Counted from the first letter of the stretch, positions 36,418-46,605 are shown. The stretch: DNA of 64,000 nt from an uncultured Pseudomonadota bacterium (GCA_913061055.1 CAJXVA010000005.1:1-64000); one strand, 5' to 3'. Notes: generated from the letters alone by a model not told the origin. Translations and numbers: made by a program.

Positions 36418-36941
36418 GGCTGAACGCCCTTGTCCGAGAGGCAGCGACGCATGTCGGCGAGCCCGCGATAGACCGCGTTCTCGGCCTGCTTTCGCGACCA
36501 TCCGGTGCGCGTGGAGATCTGAGGCACATTGCTACCGTGCAGATACAAGGACACCGCCGCGTGGCGAGTCTGCGCCAGCGCTTCGAGGCAAGCTTTGATC
36601 GCCCGGCCGATCTCGCGAGAGAGCACGTCCTTCTCGGGATCGGGGCGCTCGGACTTCACCGGACCCTCCGCAGCGTCGGTTTGATCCATTCGCCGGCGCC
36701 GCTGATGCCGAATCTCATCGACCAACGCCGTGTAGGCGACCCGAAAGATGTAGCCGGACCCCATGGAGTCGAGGTCGACCCCGTCGCGGGTACGACTGTT
36801 GATTCGCATGAGCGCGGCCTGGACGATGTCCTCTCGACGCGACACGAGCCACGCGGGGCATGACCGGGCGACCGCACGCTCGAGCATCTCTCGCAGCGCC
36901 TCATACCGGGCGTTGTCGACAGACGGGCGTTGCGAATCCAC
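36414..36941 (-). CDS. ECF RNA polymerase sigma factor
   Basis: RREDIVQAALMRINSR...GYIFRVAYTALVDEIRHQRRRR...CLEALAQTRHAAVSLYLHGSNVPQISTRTGWSRKQAENAVYRGLADMRRCL. Confidence 0.85.
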   Translation of the reverse strand: MDSQRPSVDNARYEALREMLERAVARSCPAWLVSRREDIVQAALMRINSRTRDGVDLDSMGSGYIFRVAYTALVDEIRHQRRRRMDQTDAAEGPVKSERPDPEKDVLSREIGRAIKACLEALAQTRHAAVSLYLHGSNVPQISTRTGWSRKQAENAVYRGLADMRRCLSDKGVQP

Positions 36942-36986
36942 CTCACGCTCGTAGCGAGCGCACCCAAACGTGTCAAGCTGGTCACA

Positions 36987-38654
36987 TCAATCCTCCAGGA
37001 CGATCGGCGACAGAGCCCCGAGGGTTTCGTTGTCTCCCAGGTACTCCACCCCGGGCTGCGCGATCTGTCCGGCGTTGTTGGCCCCCCAGCACATCACCGC
37101 ACCATCATTGACCCGGGCACAGCTGAACGAGTTGCCGACGTCGATGTCGTGGACGACGTCCACAGCCAGCGCCAGCGGGGTTTGAGAGTCGGGGAGTTCG
37201 TCGTCTCCAACGTCGTTGCTGGCGTTTCCGTAGCCCAACCGACCGAAGTTCGCGTCGCCCCAGCAGCGCAGGTCTCCGCCCTCCAGGAGCGCACATCCAT
37301 GCCCTCCGCCGATTGCGAGGTCGACAACATCGCCGCCCAGCGACAATGGGCCGACTGCTCCCGCATCGGTCCGGGGGTCGACATCGCCAAGGCCCAGCTC
37401 GCCGAAGTTGTTTCGGCCCCAGCATTTGACCTCGCCAGACTCCAGACGAACGCAGGTGTGCCGGAGGGCCGTCTGGACCTCGACCACGGGCGTATCGAAG
37501 CTCAGCGCGGGGGCGCTCGTCGGCAGCTCGTCATCGCCGATGGTGTCCAGGTGGCCCAACCCCAACGCGCCCTCCGAGTTGAACCCCCAACAACGGACGT
37601 CGCCGTCGTCGAGCACGGCACAGGCGTGGTCCCCATGGGCGTCGATCTGAATGGCAGGGGCACCGAGTTCGATCGGGCCTTCGATCGCGGGGTGCTCGTC
37701 GTCTCCCACTGCAAACTCATCCGTGCCGTAGCCGCAGGTCCCAAAGCTGGCGTTCTGACCGAAGCAGCGGACCGTTCCGTCGTCGAGCAACACGAAGGTG
37801 CTCCACGAGGATGCAGTGATCGCGACCGCCTGCCCCCCGAGGTTGACGTCCGGCAGCGACGACGGGAGCTCTTCCGGGTCGTCGCCGATCACATCTCCCA
37901 GGGCATAGGTCGGACCGGGGATTCCGAGCTGGCCCCGGTTGTTGAGGCCCCAACATCGCACCGCGCCGCCCTCGACGACCACGCACGTGTGCTCGCGGCC
38001 GCACGCGACGTCGAGCACCGTCGCCCCGACGTCCACGTCGCCCACGGACGCCGGCGTCTCGTCGTCTCCGATCGCCTCGAGGTTTCCGTACCCGAGCTTG
38101 CCGTAGTTGTTGCTGCCCCAACATCGTAGGCGCCCGTCGTGAAACAAGGCGCAGCTGTGTTGGTCTCCGGCCGCCACCTTGGCCACACCGGTCGAAGGGA
38201 GACAGTCGGACTCGCAACCGTCTTGAGCGAGTTCGTTGCCGTCATCGCAGGTCTCGTCACCTTCGAGGAGTCCATCGCCGCACAGCGGTTGGACACACAT
38301 GCCTTCCCGGCAGACCCCCTCCGCGCAGACATCCCCCTCACACGCGCACCCGAGAGCGCCGGGCTCACAGTCCTCTCCGCTCGAACTCGCGTCTTCGACC
38401 CCGGAAGAACTCGAGCTCGTGTCGCCGGTGGAGCTTCCGCTCGTCGAGGCCTCCGAGCTTTCGGGAGACGATGTCGGGTCGTCGCCCGTCGTCGACGAGG
38501 ACGCTGTGCCATCGGCGCCGGTCGGCCCGCTCGACCCCGTTTCGGCCCCTGCGGTCGTCCCATCATCGACGGCTCCCGGCTCCGACACCTCCGAAAAGCA
38601 GCCTCCGCACAGCGCAAGGACAAGCAGCGGAAATGACGGCCTGAGTTCAAGCAT
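36987..38654 (-). CDS. RCC1-repeat lipoprotein
   Basis: Lipobox PLLVLALCGGC; GDGLLEGDETCDDGNELAQDGCESDC (DUF4215-like); repeats such as AAGDQHSCALFHDGRLRCWGSNNYGKLGYG and ACGREHTCVVVEGGAVRCWGLNNRGQLG. Confidence 0.9.
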   Translation of the reverse strand: MLELRPSFPLLVLALCGGCFSEVSEPGAVDDGTTAGAETGSSGPTGADGTASSSTTGDDPTSSPESSEASTSGSSTGDTSSSSSGVEDASSSGEDCEPGALGCACEGDVCAEGVCREGMCVQPLCGDGLLEGDETCDDGNELAQDGCESDCLPSTGVAKVAAGDQHSCALFHDGRLRCWGSNNYGKLGYGNLEAIGDDETPASVGDVDVGATVLDVACGREHTCVVVEGGAVRCWGLNNRGQLGIPGPTYALGDVIGDDPEELPSSLPDVNLGGQAVAITASSWSTFVLLDDGTVRCFGQNASFGTCGYGTDEFAVGDDEHPAIEGPIELGAPAIQIDAHGDHACAVLDDGDVRCWGFNSEGALGLGHLDTIGDDELPTSAPALSFDTPVVEVQTALRHTCVRLESGEVKCWGRNNFGELGLGDVDPRTDAGAVGPLSLGGDVVDLAIGGGHGCALLEGGDLRCWGDANFGRLGYGNASNDVGDDELPDSQTPLALAVDVVHDIDVGNSFSCARVNDGAVMCWGANNAGQIAQPGVEYLGDNETLGALSPIVLED

Positions 38655-38709
38655 ACTCAGACACGACGCCAAACCGCGCCCGACTCCCTCACCCCAGCGG
38701 AGGTTTTTC

Positions 38710-40062
38710 TCAGCAGGACGCAGTTCGTGCCCGCACGGTGGCCAGCATGGGCTCGATGATCCCCGTCCAGCCATCGCGACGCGCCAGGGAGAGCTGCGCG
38801 CTGGTCAGCCGTCCGAGCCGCCCGATGCCCTCAGGCTCGAGCGCTGGGGGCGAGCTTTCGTTGCTCTGTGGTCGAAGCCGGTCCGCCGCTTCGAGCACCG
38901 CCGCAACCACCGGGGCACCCCCGCGCTCGATCGCCCACGACACCATTCTCCACGCCAGCGCGGCGTGTCGCGCCTCGTCTGCCGCGATCTCCTCGAGGGC
39001 CCGGCGCACATCAGCGTCCTCGGCCCCCGCCGCGGCTCGGGTCACCACCAGCGCCGCGACCGTCTCTCCAACGCATCCCTCGATGAACGTGTCCGCCGCA
39101 AACCGAGCGAAGTCTGCGCTGCGTTGCGGCACCGCCGCCAGACGCCCTGGCTCCACCGCTTCCGCTCCACACGCCCGCGCCAACGACAGGCACGTCTTCG
39201 CATGCCGAATCTCGTCCAGCGCCGCGACGTGTGCACCCTCCACCAACTCCGGCGGAGCACCCAACGACAACAGTTCCAGTGCCACCCGACCAAACGAGGC
39301 CACCGACGCGTGCTCCATCGCAGCGTCGTCCAACCACGCCTGCGCTGCGAATGCCCGCGCCTGCGCCGAGGCAGGCAGCGAATCCCGCTCGCCCGACCAC
39401 GCAACCGCCAGCCCCGTCTCAAACGGCGCGACCACAGGTGTCCCCGCGTCGTCGAGCAGCGGCCGTCCGCCAGGGCACGGGCGGTACCACCCATAACAAC
39501 AGGCGTCCTTGGTCCCTGCGGCGCGCTTCGCTTTCGTCTGGGCCTTGTCGAGGCCCCGCGACTGGCTGCCGCGTCCCGGTCCACCGAGCCCAGGCGCGCC
39601 ACCGGCGACGTCATCCGGACAGCCCAGGCTGAACTTGGCCCCACGCACCGCACTCTTCTTCGCGCTCGCCTTGTCGGTGCACCACGTTCCACTCGGACAC
39701 GTGGCACGCGGCCGCCTGTCCTTGCCAATGAGCGGCGAGGTGCCCCCAGGAGGCTCCTCCTTGAGCGGTTTCCCTTTTGGCGTCTCGACCTTCGGCGTCT
39801 CGACTTCCGGCGTCTTCGGGTCTGCTTCGTCGGTGCCAACATCAAGCGGCAGGTCTACCTTTGGCGACACAACCTCCTCGGGTTGGTCGGTAGGCGGCTC
39901 GGGCGTCTTCACCGCTTCCGCAGCCACGGCAGCTCCGCCCACGTCTGCTGGCGCCGCGGCCACGGGCTCCGGCTTCGTCTGCTCCTCCTTGGCGTCGCAC
40001 CCCGCCAAGAGCATGAGAGCGGGTGCGATGGTTCGAAAGAGTCGTTCGACGTCGGCGGGCAT
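38710..40062 (-). CDS. Ferritin-like (di-iron type) lipoprotein
   Basis: MPADVERLFRTIAPALMLLAGC lipobox, Pro/Thr/Glu-rich linker, then MEHASVASF...LDEIRHAKTC...FIEGCVGETVAAL...IAADEARHAALAW: four-helix E/ExxH pattern. Confidence 0.75.
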   Translation of the reverse strand: MPADVERLFRTIAPALMLLAGCDAKEEQTKPEPVAAAPADVGGAAVAAEAVKTPEPPTDQPEEVVSPKVDLPLDVGTDEADPKTPEVETPKVETPKGKPLKEEPPGGTSPLIGKDRRPRATCPSGTWCTDKASAKKSAVRGAKFSLGCPDDVAGGAPGLGGPGRGSQSRGLDKAQTKAKRAAGTKDACCYGWYRPCPGGRPLLDDAGTPVVAPFETGLAVAWSGERDSLPASAQARAFAAQAWLDDAAMEHASVASFGRVALELLSLGAPPELVEGAHVAALDEIRHAKTCLSLARACGAEAVEPGRLAAVPQRSADFARFAADTFIEGCVGETVAALVVTRAAAGAEDADVRRALEEIAADEARHAALAWRMVSWAIERGGAPVVAAVLEAADRLRPQSNESSPPALEPEGIGRLGRLTSAQLSLARRDGWTGIIEPMLATVRARTASC

Positions 40063-40119
40063 CACGAGCGAGGGTAACGCCCAATGAACCGGATTGGGTT
40101 CAAGTCCGCGTCCCCTCAC

Positions 40120-43100
40120 TCATTCGAGCTGATGCTCGGGATCGCCACCGCCCAGCAAGCTGCGTAGGTCCTCGATGATCATGTACAGCGCGGGGACCAG
40201 CAGCAGCACCACAAACGTCACGAACAACACGCCGAAGCCCAGACTGATCGCCATCGGAATCAGGAACTTCGCCTGCACCGAGGTCTCGGCGATCATCGGG
40301 ATCAAGCCAAAGAACGTGGTCAAGGACGTGAGCAGGATCGGCCGCATACGAGCGCCTCCCGCATCGACGATCGCGTCCATCGGTTTCTTGCCCTCTCGCC
40401 GCTCCCGGTTCGTGGCATCGATGAGCACCAGCGAGTCGTTCACGACAACGCCCGACAGCGCGATGATGCCAAACACGCTCATGATGCTGAGCGTGTAGCC
40501 CATGATCATGTGCCCCGCGATGGCACCCACGATGCCGAAGGGGATCACCGCCATGATGATGATCGGCTGGAGATAGCTGCGGAATGGCAGCGCCAGCAAG
40601 GCGAAGATGACGAACAGCGCCATCACGTAGTTCTGGCCCAGGCTCGCGAAGGCCTCCTGCTGCTCTCGCTGCTGGCCGACGAGCGAGATCGAGAGCCGGG
40701 GGTACTTCTTCTGGAGCTCGACGAACCCGGTGCTCTGCAGGTCGGCCAAGACCTCGGCCGGGGACGCGACCCCCTCGGCAAGCTCGCCAGAGACGGTCAC
40801 CTGACGCTGGCCGTCCTCGCGACGGATCGTGGTCGGCGAGATGGTGCGGTCGAACGTCGCCACGTAACCCAGCGGGACGTCGCCGCCAGCCGGGGTTCGC
40901 AGCATGAACCGCGACAGGTCGGCCTCGGACTCCCGCTGCGCCTTGGGCAGCCGGACCATCACCTTGAGTTCATTGCGACCCCGCTGCTCGCGGATCGCCT
41001 CGGACCCGTAGAACGCCGCCCGAAGTTGGCCCGCCACCGTGTTGCCCGACAGGCCCAACACCCGCGCCTGCGGCCTGAGGTGATAGTCGAGCCGGGGCTT
41101 GCCCGCGGAGTACTCGTTGGTGACGTTTTTGAGCGTGGGGTAGGCCCGAACAGCCTCGGTCATCTCGGCGCTGGCTTGGGCCAGAACCGCCGTGTCGGGG
41201 TGCGAAAGCTGTACGGCTACGGCCGCGCCTGCTCCGGGACCACTGGCACTGGAGAACTTGAGCGACTCAATTCCGGCGACCGGCGGCATGTGCTTGCGCC
41301 ACGCGGCGGCAAACTCCGCCGAGGTGAACGTGCGCTCCGCCGAGGGCTTGAGCTGTACCTCGATCCCGGTGAGGTGAGAGCCCACCGCGACGCCTCCAGG
41401 ACCTGGTCCTCGGCTGGGCACGTCCTGCCCGAGGTAGGTGAACATGCCGCGGACGGCCTCCTCGCCACCGATCTCCGCGATCGCCTTGCGGGCGGCTTCT
41501 TCCGCCGCTTCCCGAACCTCGGAGGTGCGCTCGATGGAGGTTCCGTAGGGAAGGCGAGCCTGCACCTTGACGATGTCACCCTCGAGAATCGGGAAGAAGT
41601 TGAACGGGACCCGGCCGCTGGCGACCAGGCCCACCGTCAGAATCAGGAGGGCGACTCCGGTCGAGAGCGTGATGTAACGGACCCGGATGAGAACCCGTGC
41701 CGTGGGCTTGTAGAGATTCTGCGTGACCCACTCGAGGCCGTGCCCGATCGAAGCGTGGCCGCGGATCAGCGCCCCGAGGATGCCTCGCCTGGGAAGCCGC
41801 TTCTTGCTGTCCTTGCCGTGCGCGAGGTGTGCCGGAAGGATCAAGAATGACTCCAACAACGACAGTGCCAGCACCGAGATCACCACCGCGGGGATCATGC
41901 TGAAGAACTTGCCGATGATGCCGGGAACGAAGAACAGCGGGGCGAACGCTGCTGCGGTCGTCAAGATGGCGAAGGTGACCGGAGCGATCATCTCCTTGGC
42001 CGCAGCCACGGAGGCCTCGGCTCGAGTCATGCCCTGCTCCATCATCGCGTAGGTGCGCTCGCCCACTACGATGGCGTCGTCGACAACCATGCCCAGCGTC
42101 ACGATGAACGCGAATAGCGTGATCATGTTGATCGACAGGTCCGTCGTTCCCAGCAGCAAGAACGAGCCGAGGAACGAGATTGGAATTCCCAGCGAAACCC
42201 AGAAGGCAAGCCGGAGGTCGAGGAACAACGCGAGGATGACCAGGACGAGCCCTAGGCCCATCGCCGCGTTGCGCATGAGTAAGTCGATGCGGTCGCGCAG
42301 GGCTTCGGACTGGTCGTTCCACGTCGCGACCGAGATCTCGGGCGGGAGTTCGCCCTCGAGTTCCTTGGCGACCTCTTTCACCGCATCGGCAACGCCCGTG
42401 GGCGTCTCGTCGCCGATGCGGAAGACCGTGAGCCGCACGGCGGGCTTGCCGTCATAGAACGACGCCTGCTTGGTGTCCTCGTAGCCGTCGTGAATCGTTG
42501 CGATGTCGCCGAGGCGGATCTCGGCGCCGTCTTTGGTGCTCCGAAGAATGATGTCCTCGAATTCGTGGCCAGAGAGCCTGCGATCGGCAAGACGCACCAG
42601 GAGCTCTCCGTTGCTCGTCTCGAGCGCTCCGCCAGGAAGCTCGAGCGACGATGCCGTGATCTCAGCGGCGATCTGCTGCAGACTGAACCCGTAGGCGTCG
42701 AGCGAGCTCCGGTCGACCTCGATAGAGATCTCGAGCGGCGGCACCCCTTCGAGGTCAACCTGCGAGATCCGGTCGTCGGTGAGGAGCCGCTGCCGCACCC
42801 TCTCGGCGACGTCGTGCAGCGTGCGAAGCTCCTGCTCGCCAGAGAGCACCAACGAAATGACTTCGTTGCGCCGCTTGGCCAGCGAAACGATCGGCTCCTC
42901 CGCTTCTTCGGGGAACGTCTGGATGCGATCGACCTCGTTCTTGACGTCGGCCAACACTTCGTTGGCGTTGGCGCCCTGGAGCAGCTCGATGGTGACGGTC
43001 GCGTTGCCCTCGCCCGAGGCCGACGTCACACGCTTGACCCCATCGACAGACCGTACGCCCTCCTCGACGGCGAGCACGATGCCCTGCTCGACCTCGGCCG

Positions 43101-43323
43101 GACTGGCGCCGGGGTACGGCACGGTGACGTTGACCATGTCGAGGTTGAACTCGGGGAACACCTCTTGTTTGGAACGCAGCACGCCCAGCACGCCGCCCAC
43201 CAACAGGACGAACATGAACAGGTTGGACGCGACCGGGTGAAGGGTCATCCACGCCAGTGGCCCCTTGGGCTTGGCGGTGGACTCGTCGTTGCCCTCTTCA
43301 GGGGGTGTCACTTCAGTCGACAT
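40120..43323 (-). CDS. RND-family efflux transporter (AcrB/HAE1-like)
   Basis: MTLHPVASNLFMFVLLVGGVLGVLRSKQEVFPEFNLDMVNVTVPYPGASPAEVEQGI; DDAIVVGERTYAMMEQG; multiple TM segments. Confidence 0.95.
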   Translation of the reverse strand: MSTEVTPPEEGNDESTAKPKGPLAWMTLHPVASNLFMFVLLVGGVLGVLRSKQEVFPEFNLDMVNVTVPYPGASPAEVEQGIVLAVEEGVRSVDGVKRVTSASGEGNATVTIELLQGANANEVLADVKNEVDRIQTFPEEAEEPIVSLAKRRNEVISLVLSGEQELRTLHDVAERVRQRLLTDDRISQVDLEGVPPLEISIEVDRSSLDAYGFSLQQIAAEITASSLELPGGALETSNGELLVRLADRRLSGHEFEDIILRSTKDGAEIRLGDIATIHDGYEDTKQASFYDGKPAVRLTVFRIGDETPTGVADAVKEVAKELEGELPPEISVATWNDQSEALRDRIDLLMRNAAMGLGLVLVILALFLDLRLAFWVSLGIPISFLGSFLLLGTTDLSINMITLFAFIVTLGMVVDDAIVVGERTYAMMEQGMTRAEASVAAAKEMIAPVTFAILTTAAAFAPLFFVPGIIGKFFSMIPAVVISVLALSLLESFLILPAHLAHGKDSKKRLPRRGILGALIRGHASIGHGLEWVTQNLYKPTARVLIRVRYITLSTGVALLILTVGLVASGRVPFNFFPILEGDIVKVQARLPYGTSIERTSEVREAAEEAARKAIAEIGGEEAVRGMFTYLGQDVPSRGPGPGGVAVGSHLTGIEVQLKPSAERTFTSAEFAAAWRKHMPPVAGIESLKFSSASGPGAGAAVAVQLSHPDTAVLAQASAEMTEAVRAYPTLKNVTNEYSAGKPRLDYHLRPQARVLGLSGNTVAGQLRAAFYGSEAIREQRGRNELKVMVRLPKAQRESEADLSRFMLRTPAGGDVPLGYVATFDRTISPTTIRREDGQRQVTVSGELAEGVASPAEVLADLQSTGFVELQKKYPRLSISLVGQQREQQEAFASLGQNYVMALFVIFALLALPFRSYLQPIIIMAVIPFGIVGAIAGHMIMGYTLSIMSVFGIIALSGVVVNDSLVLIDATNRERREGKKPMDAIVDAGGARMRPILLTSLTTFFGLIPMIAETSVQAKFLIPMAISLGFGVLFVTFVVLLLVPALYMIIEDLRSLLGGGDPEHQLE

Positions 43324-44527
43324 CGGCGGCGCCCTCATCCTTGTCGGCTTCGGAAGCGGCCGCGAGTTCCGGCTTGGCTTCGGACACCCGAACCGTCATC
43401 CCTTTGACCAGGGTCGGCAGGTCGGTGACCATCAGCCGGTCGCCATCCTCGACGCCAGCGCTTGCGAAGACGGTCTCGCCGTCGGACCACGCGATGGTGA
43501 GGTCGCGCGGCGCAATGGTGTCGTCGCTGGCCACCACCCAAACACGACTGCCCTCGGACAGTGCGCTGCGAGGGACCGGAGACACATCCTCCGCCTGCTT
43601 CCCATCGATCTCCACCCGCACGAATGCACCCGGCAGAAGCGGCAGCTCGCCTTTGGGTGGGTCGAGAGGATTCTTGACCTGGACCAGCACCTGCGCGGTA
43701 CGGCTGTCGGCATCGAGTTCGCCCACGAGCCGAACGACGGTTCCCTCGCGCTCGATCGTGCGCGAGCCGAGTTCCTGAAGAACACGCGCCTTGGACCCTT
43801 GTTGGCCATGCAGACCGGGCACCTCGATCAGCGCCAGGTCTTCGATGGGTAGCGAGACCCGAACCCGGAACGCGTCGGTGCCGATCAACGTCGCAAGCTG
43901 GGCGCCGGGGGCCATGTAGGCTCCGACCTCGACCGCCTCCCGGGTGATCGTGGCGTTGAAGGGGGCCACGACCCGAGTGCGGGAACGATCAAACTTGGCC
44001 CGGTCGAGCGATGCCTTCGCGGACTCGAGCGCGACCTGGGCTGCTTCGAGCTGCGGCTCACGCAACGCGAGCGCACTTCTCTTGCGCTTCACGTCTCCAC
44101 CGAGCAGCTCCCACTCACGCTCGGCGACCGAACCCCGACCCTTCTCGAGTTCGAGGTCGGATCGCGCCTTGGCGACCTGCGAGTTCTGCTGCCGGACGCT
44201 GAGGTCGTAGGTCCGACCATCGATCTTCGCGATGAAGTCGCCCTTCGTCACGCGACCCCCTACGACGAGCGAGTCGGCCACCTTGGTGAGCCGACCGCTC
44301 ACCTCTGCGGAAAGCGTGACCTCGCGTTCGGGCTCGACGACACCGGTTCCCACGACGCGGGCCGCGAGCGTCGCGCGGTGGACCGAGACGACCTCGACGA
44401 GAGGAGCGACGACGGGCGGCGGATCCTTCTCGGCGGTCTCGGCGGACTGAACGAGGGTGGCTGCGCCAAAACCTGCGGCGCCTAGAATGACGGCAGGCAA
44501 GAGCACACGAGAGAGAGTCCAATGCAT
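43313..44527 (-). CDS. RND efflux periplasmic adaptor (membrane fusion protein)
   Basis: GTGVVEPEREVTLSAEVSGRLTKVADSLVVGGRVTKGDFIAKID; VVAPFNATITREAVEVGAYMAPGAQLATLIG. Confidence 0.93.
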   Translation of the reverse strand: MHWTLSRVLLPAVILGAAGFGAATLVQSAETAEKDPPPVVAPLVEVVSVHRATLAARVVGTGVVEPEREVTLSAEVSGRLTKVADSLVVGGRVTKGDFIAKIDGRTYDLSVRQQNSQVAKARSDLELEKGRGSVAEREWELLGGDVKRKRSALALREPQLEAAQVALESAKASLDRAKFDRSRTRVVAPFNATITREAVEVGAYMAPGAQLATLIGTDAFRVRVSLPIEDLALIEVPGLHGQQGSKARVLQELGSRTIEREGTVVRLVGELDADSRTAQVLVQVKNPLDPPKGELPLLPGAFVRVEIDGKQAEDVSPVPRSALSEGSRVWVVASDDTIAPRDLTIAWSDGETVFASAGVEDGDRLMVTDLPTLVKGMTVRVSEAKPELAAASEADKDEGAADVD

Positions 44528-44531
44528 GAGG

Positions 44532-45905
44532 CTACCGATCTCCGAGAGCGGTGTAGAGGTCGATGCGAGCCGCGATGAGGTCGCGATGCGCGGTCACAAT
44601 GTCGAACTCCGTGCGCTGCACCGACGCGAGCGCCGTGAGCACGGGGAGGTATTCGGCCACGCCCTCGGCGTAGCGGGTACGGGATTCTTCGAAGGCGGCC
44701 TTGGCGGCTGCATGCTGCTCCTTGTAGAGCGCGAGCACCTCGGCTTGCTGGGTCTCTCGAAGCAGTGCGTCCTCGACTTCTTGCACGGCGACGAGGGTGG
44801 ACTGCGAGAGGTCGCGAGAGGCTGTGCGTTGCTGCGCTTTGGCGCGTCGCATGCCGGCGTAGGTGGAGCCGCCTGTGCTGAGCGGGACCGACAGGGTTGC
44901 GGTGGCGCTCCAGAAGCCTTGCGACGACCAGTCGCCGACGTTGATCGCCTGCACGCCTCCGCGAGCCGACAGGCGAAGGTCTGGCGCGAACGATCGCTTG
45001 GAAACCTTGGTGCGCTTCTCGGTGGCCTCGAGGCGCTCGGTCTTGGCCCGTAGATCAGGGCGCGCGCGAAGGAGCTCGGACGGCGCCCCCACGCCGGGGC
45101 GTGCGGGCAGTGCTGGCAGCGTGCTTGGGGTGTCAAAGGACTGACCCGGCGTCTCGCCCAGGAGAACGGCCATGCGCTGCTCAAACGCGCGGAGCTGTTG
45201 CTGCGCTCGGGGCACTTGAACCTTCGACGCAGCGACCTGTTGACGCTGCTGCAACACGTCCACCGCGTTGGCCTGGCCGGTCTCGAACTTGAGCTGGGTC
45301 AGCTCGAGGAGGCGTTCGTTGGTCTCGACTTGGTCCGCCGTGATGGCGAGCTGGGCCCGGGCTGTGACGAGGTCGTAGTAGGTCGCGGTGATCTGCGAGG
45401 CCAGGGCTTGGCGCTGCGCGTCGACATCGTGCTGGGCGGCCTTGCGGTCGTCCTTGGCGGCGCGATGACCCAGGATGTTCTTGCCCGTGACGTCGATGCC
45501 AAGCCCCACGTTCACAGTCGAGGAGGCCTGCCAGTAGAGGTTCGGAAGGTCGACGGGTCCCATGGCTCCGCCGCCGACACCGCCTCCGCCAAACTGAAAT
45601 CCGAGGCTGTCGAGCGGCCCCGTGGTGAGCGAGGTGTCCCACGTTGCGGTGGGCAGCAGCGGTGAGAGCTGTTGGGCAACGACCGCATCGGCTTCATCAA
45701 TCCGGCTCTGCGCGACGAGCACCGAGAAGTTGTTGCCACTGCCCCGGGTGACGAGCTTGTTGAGCTCGGGGTCGGCGAATCGTGTCCACCACGATTGGTT
45801 GGATGCCCGAGTCGCGCCGCTCGGCGCATTGGCAAACTTGGGGCCCATCTCGGGGGTGGGATCGGCAGCCAGTACGAGGGCCGCCAGGAGCAGGGAAACG
45901 GTCAT
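44532..45905 (-). CDS. TolC-like outer membrane efflux protein
   Basis: DLVTARAQLAITADQVETNERLLELTQLKFETGQANAVDVLQQRQQVAASKVQVP; RARPDLRAKTERLEATEKRTKVSKRSFAPDLRL. ATGA coupling to tetR (start 45905). Confidence 0.92.
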   Translation of the reverse strand: MTVSLLLAALVLAADPTPEMGPKFANAPSGATRASNQSWWTRFADPELNKLVTRGSGNNFSVLVAQSRIDEADAVVAQQLSPLLPTATWDTSLTTGPLDSLGFQFGGGGVGGGAMGPVDLPNLYWQASSTVNVGLGIDVTGKNILGHRAAKDDRKAAQHDVDAQRQALASQITATYYDLVTARAQLAITADQVETNERLLELTQLKFETGQANAVDVLQQRQQVAASKVQVPRAQQQLRAFEQRMAVLLGETPGQSFDTPSTLPALPARPGVGAPSELLRARPDLRAKTERLEATEKRTKVSKRSFAPDLRLSARGGVQAINVGDWSSQGFWSATATLSVPLSTGGSTYAGMRRAKAQQRTASRDLSQSTLVAVQEVEDALLRETQQAEVLALYKEQHAAAKAAFEESRTRYAEGVAEYLPVLTALASVQRTEFDIVTAHRDLIAARIDLYTALGDR

Positions 45906-46495
45906 GATTCGCTCTGTTGGGGTGCGATGCCGTGCAGCGTCGTCTCGACGAGAGTCGACAGATAGGACGCGCCGCCGTTGGGGTAACTCGGAAGGAAGGA
46001 GCGCACGGCGTGCGGGGCTTGAAGCGCACCGAGGAACGCCATCGCGATCGTCTCCGAGTTGGTGATGGTTACGCGGCCCTGCGTGCGGAGCGTCTCGAAC
46101 CAAGACGTCATCGCGCGCAGCGCCAAGATCGGAGGCGGAACCTCCATGTCGGAGAACACCTCCGAGGGGCAGAAGCCGCCGGCCTTGAGCATCGCGATCG
46201 CGGGCATGGCCTTGGTGAAGAACGCATCGATCTCCTGAGCTCGCTCGAGGAGCTGCTCATGCACCGGGCGGTCGTCCGGGCCCTCTTGCAGATGCGCCAC
46301 AAAGTCGGGGACGTTGACTCCAACGAGTGCCCGGCGGATGAGCTCATGCTTGGTGCCGACCCGCTTGAACAGCGCGGCTGCGGACACCCCCAAAGCTTCT
46401 GCGATTCGCTTGGCAGAAACCGAGGGCCCATGCGCGAGAATGACTTCGCGAGCGGCAGCGAACAGCTGCGCGTCGGTGAACTGTCGGGGTCTCAT
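45902..46495 (-). CDS. TetR-family transcriptional regulator
   Basis: FTDAQLFAAAREVILAHGPSVSAKRIAEALGVSAAALFKRVGTKHELIRRALVG. Confidence 0.92.
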   Translation of the reverse strand: MRPRQFTDAQLFAAAREVILAHGPSVSAKRIAEALGVSAAALFKRVGTKHELIRRALVGVNVPDFVAHLQEGPDDRPVHEQLLERAQEIDAFFTKAMPAIAMLKAGGFCPSEVFSDMEVPPPILALRAMTSWFETLRTQGRVTITNSETIAMAFLGALQAPHAVRSFLPSYPNGGASYLSTLVETTLHGIAPQQSES

Positions 46496-46498
46496 GAA

Positions 46499-46524
46499 TT
46501 AGTTAGTGTTCGAACACCAACTAA
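46499..46524. promoter_or_regulatory. Candidate TetR operator
   Basis: TTAGTTAGTGTTC|GAACACCAACTAA: 13-bp inverted-repeat arms with one mismatch, 3 bp upstream of the tetR ATG. Confidence 0.8.
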
Positions 46525-46605
46525 CCTAGATCCACAGACGTGCAAGATCTTTTGGGATTTTTCCTCCCGCGAGCCGGCGCCAGTTCCGCGAGATGCGGCC
46601 TTGCG

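Noticed and set aside
38236-40077. 613-aa plus-strand ORF
   Set aside because: Antisense to the RCC1 and ferritin-like lipoprotein genes; Arg-rich composition.
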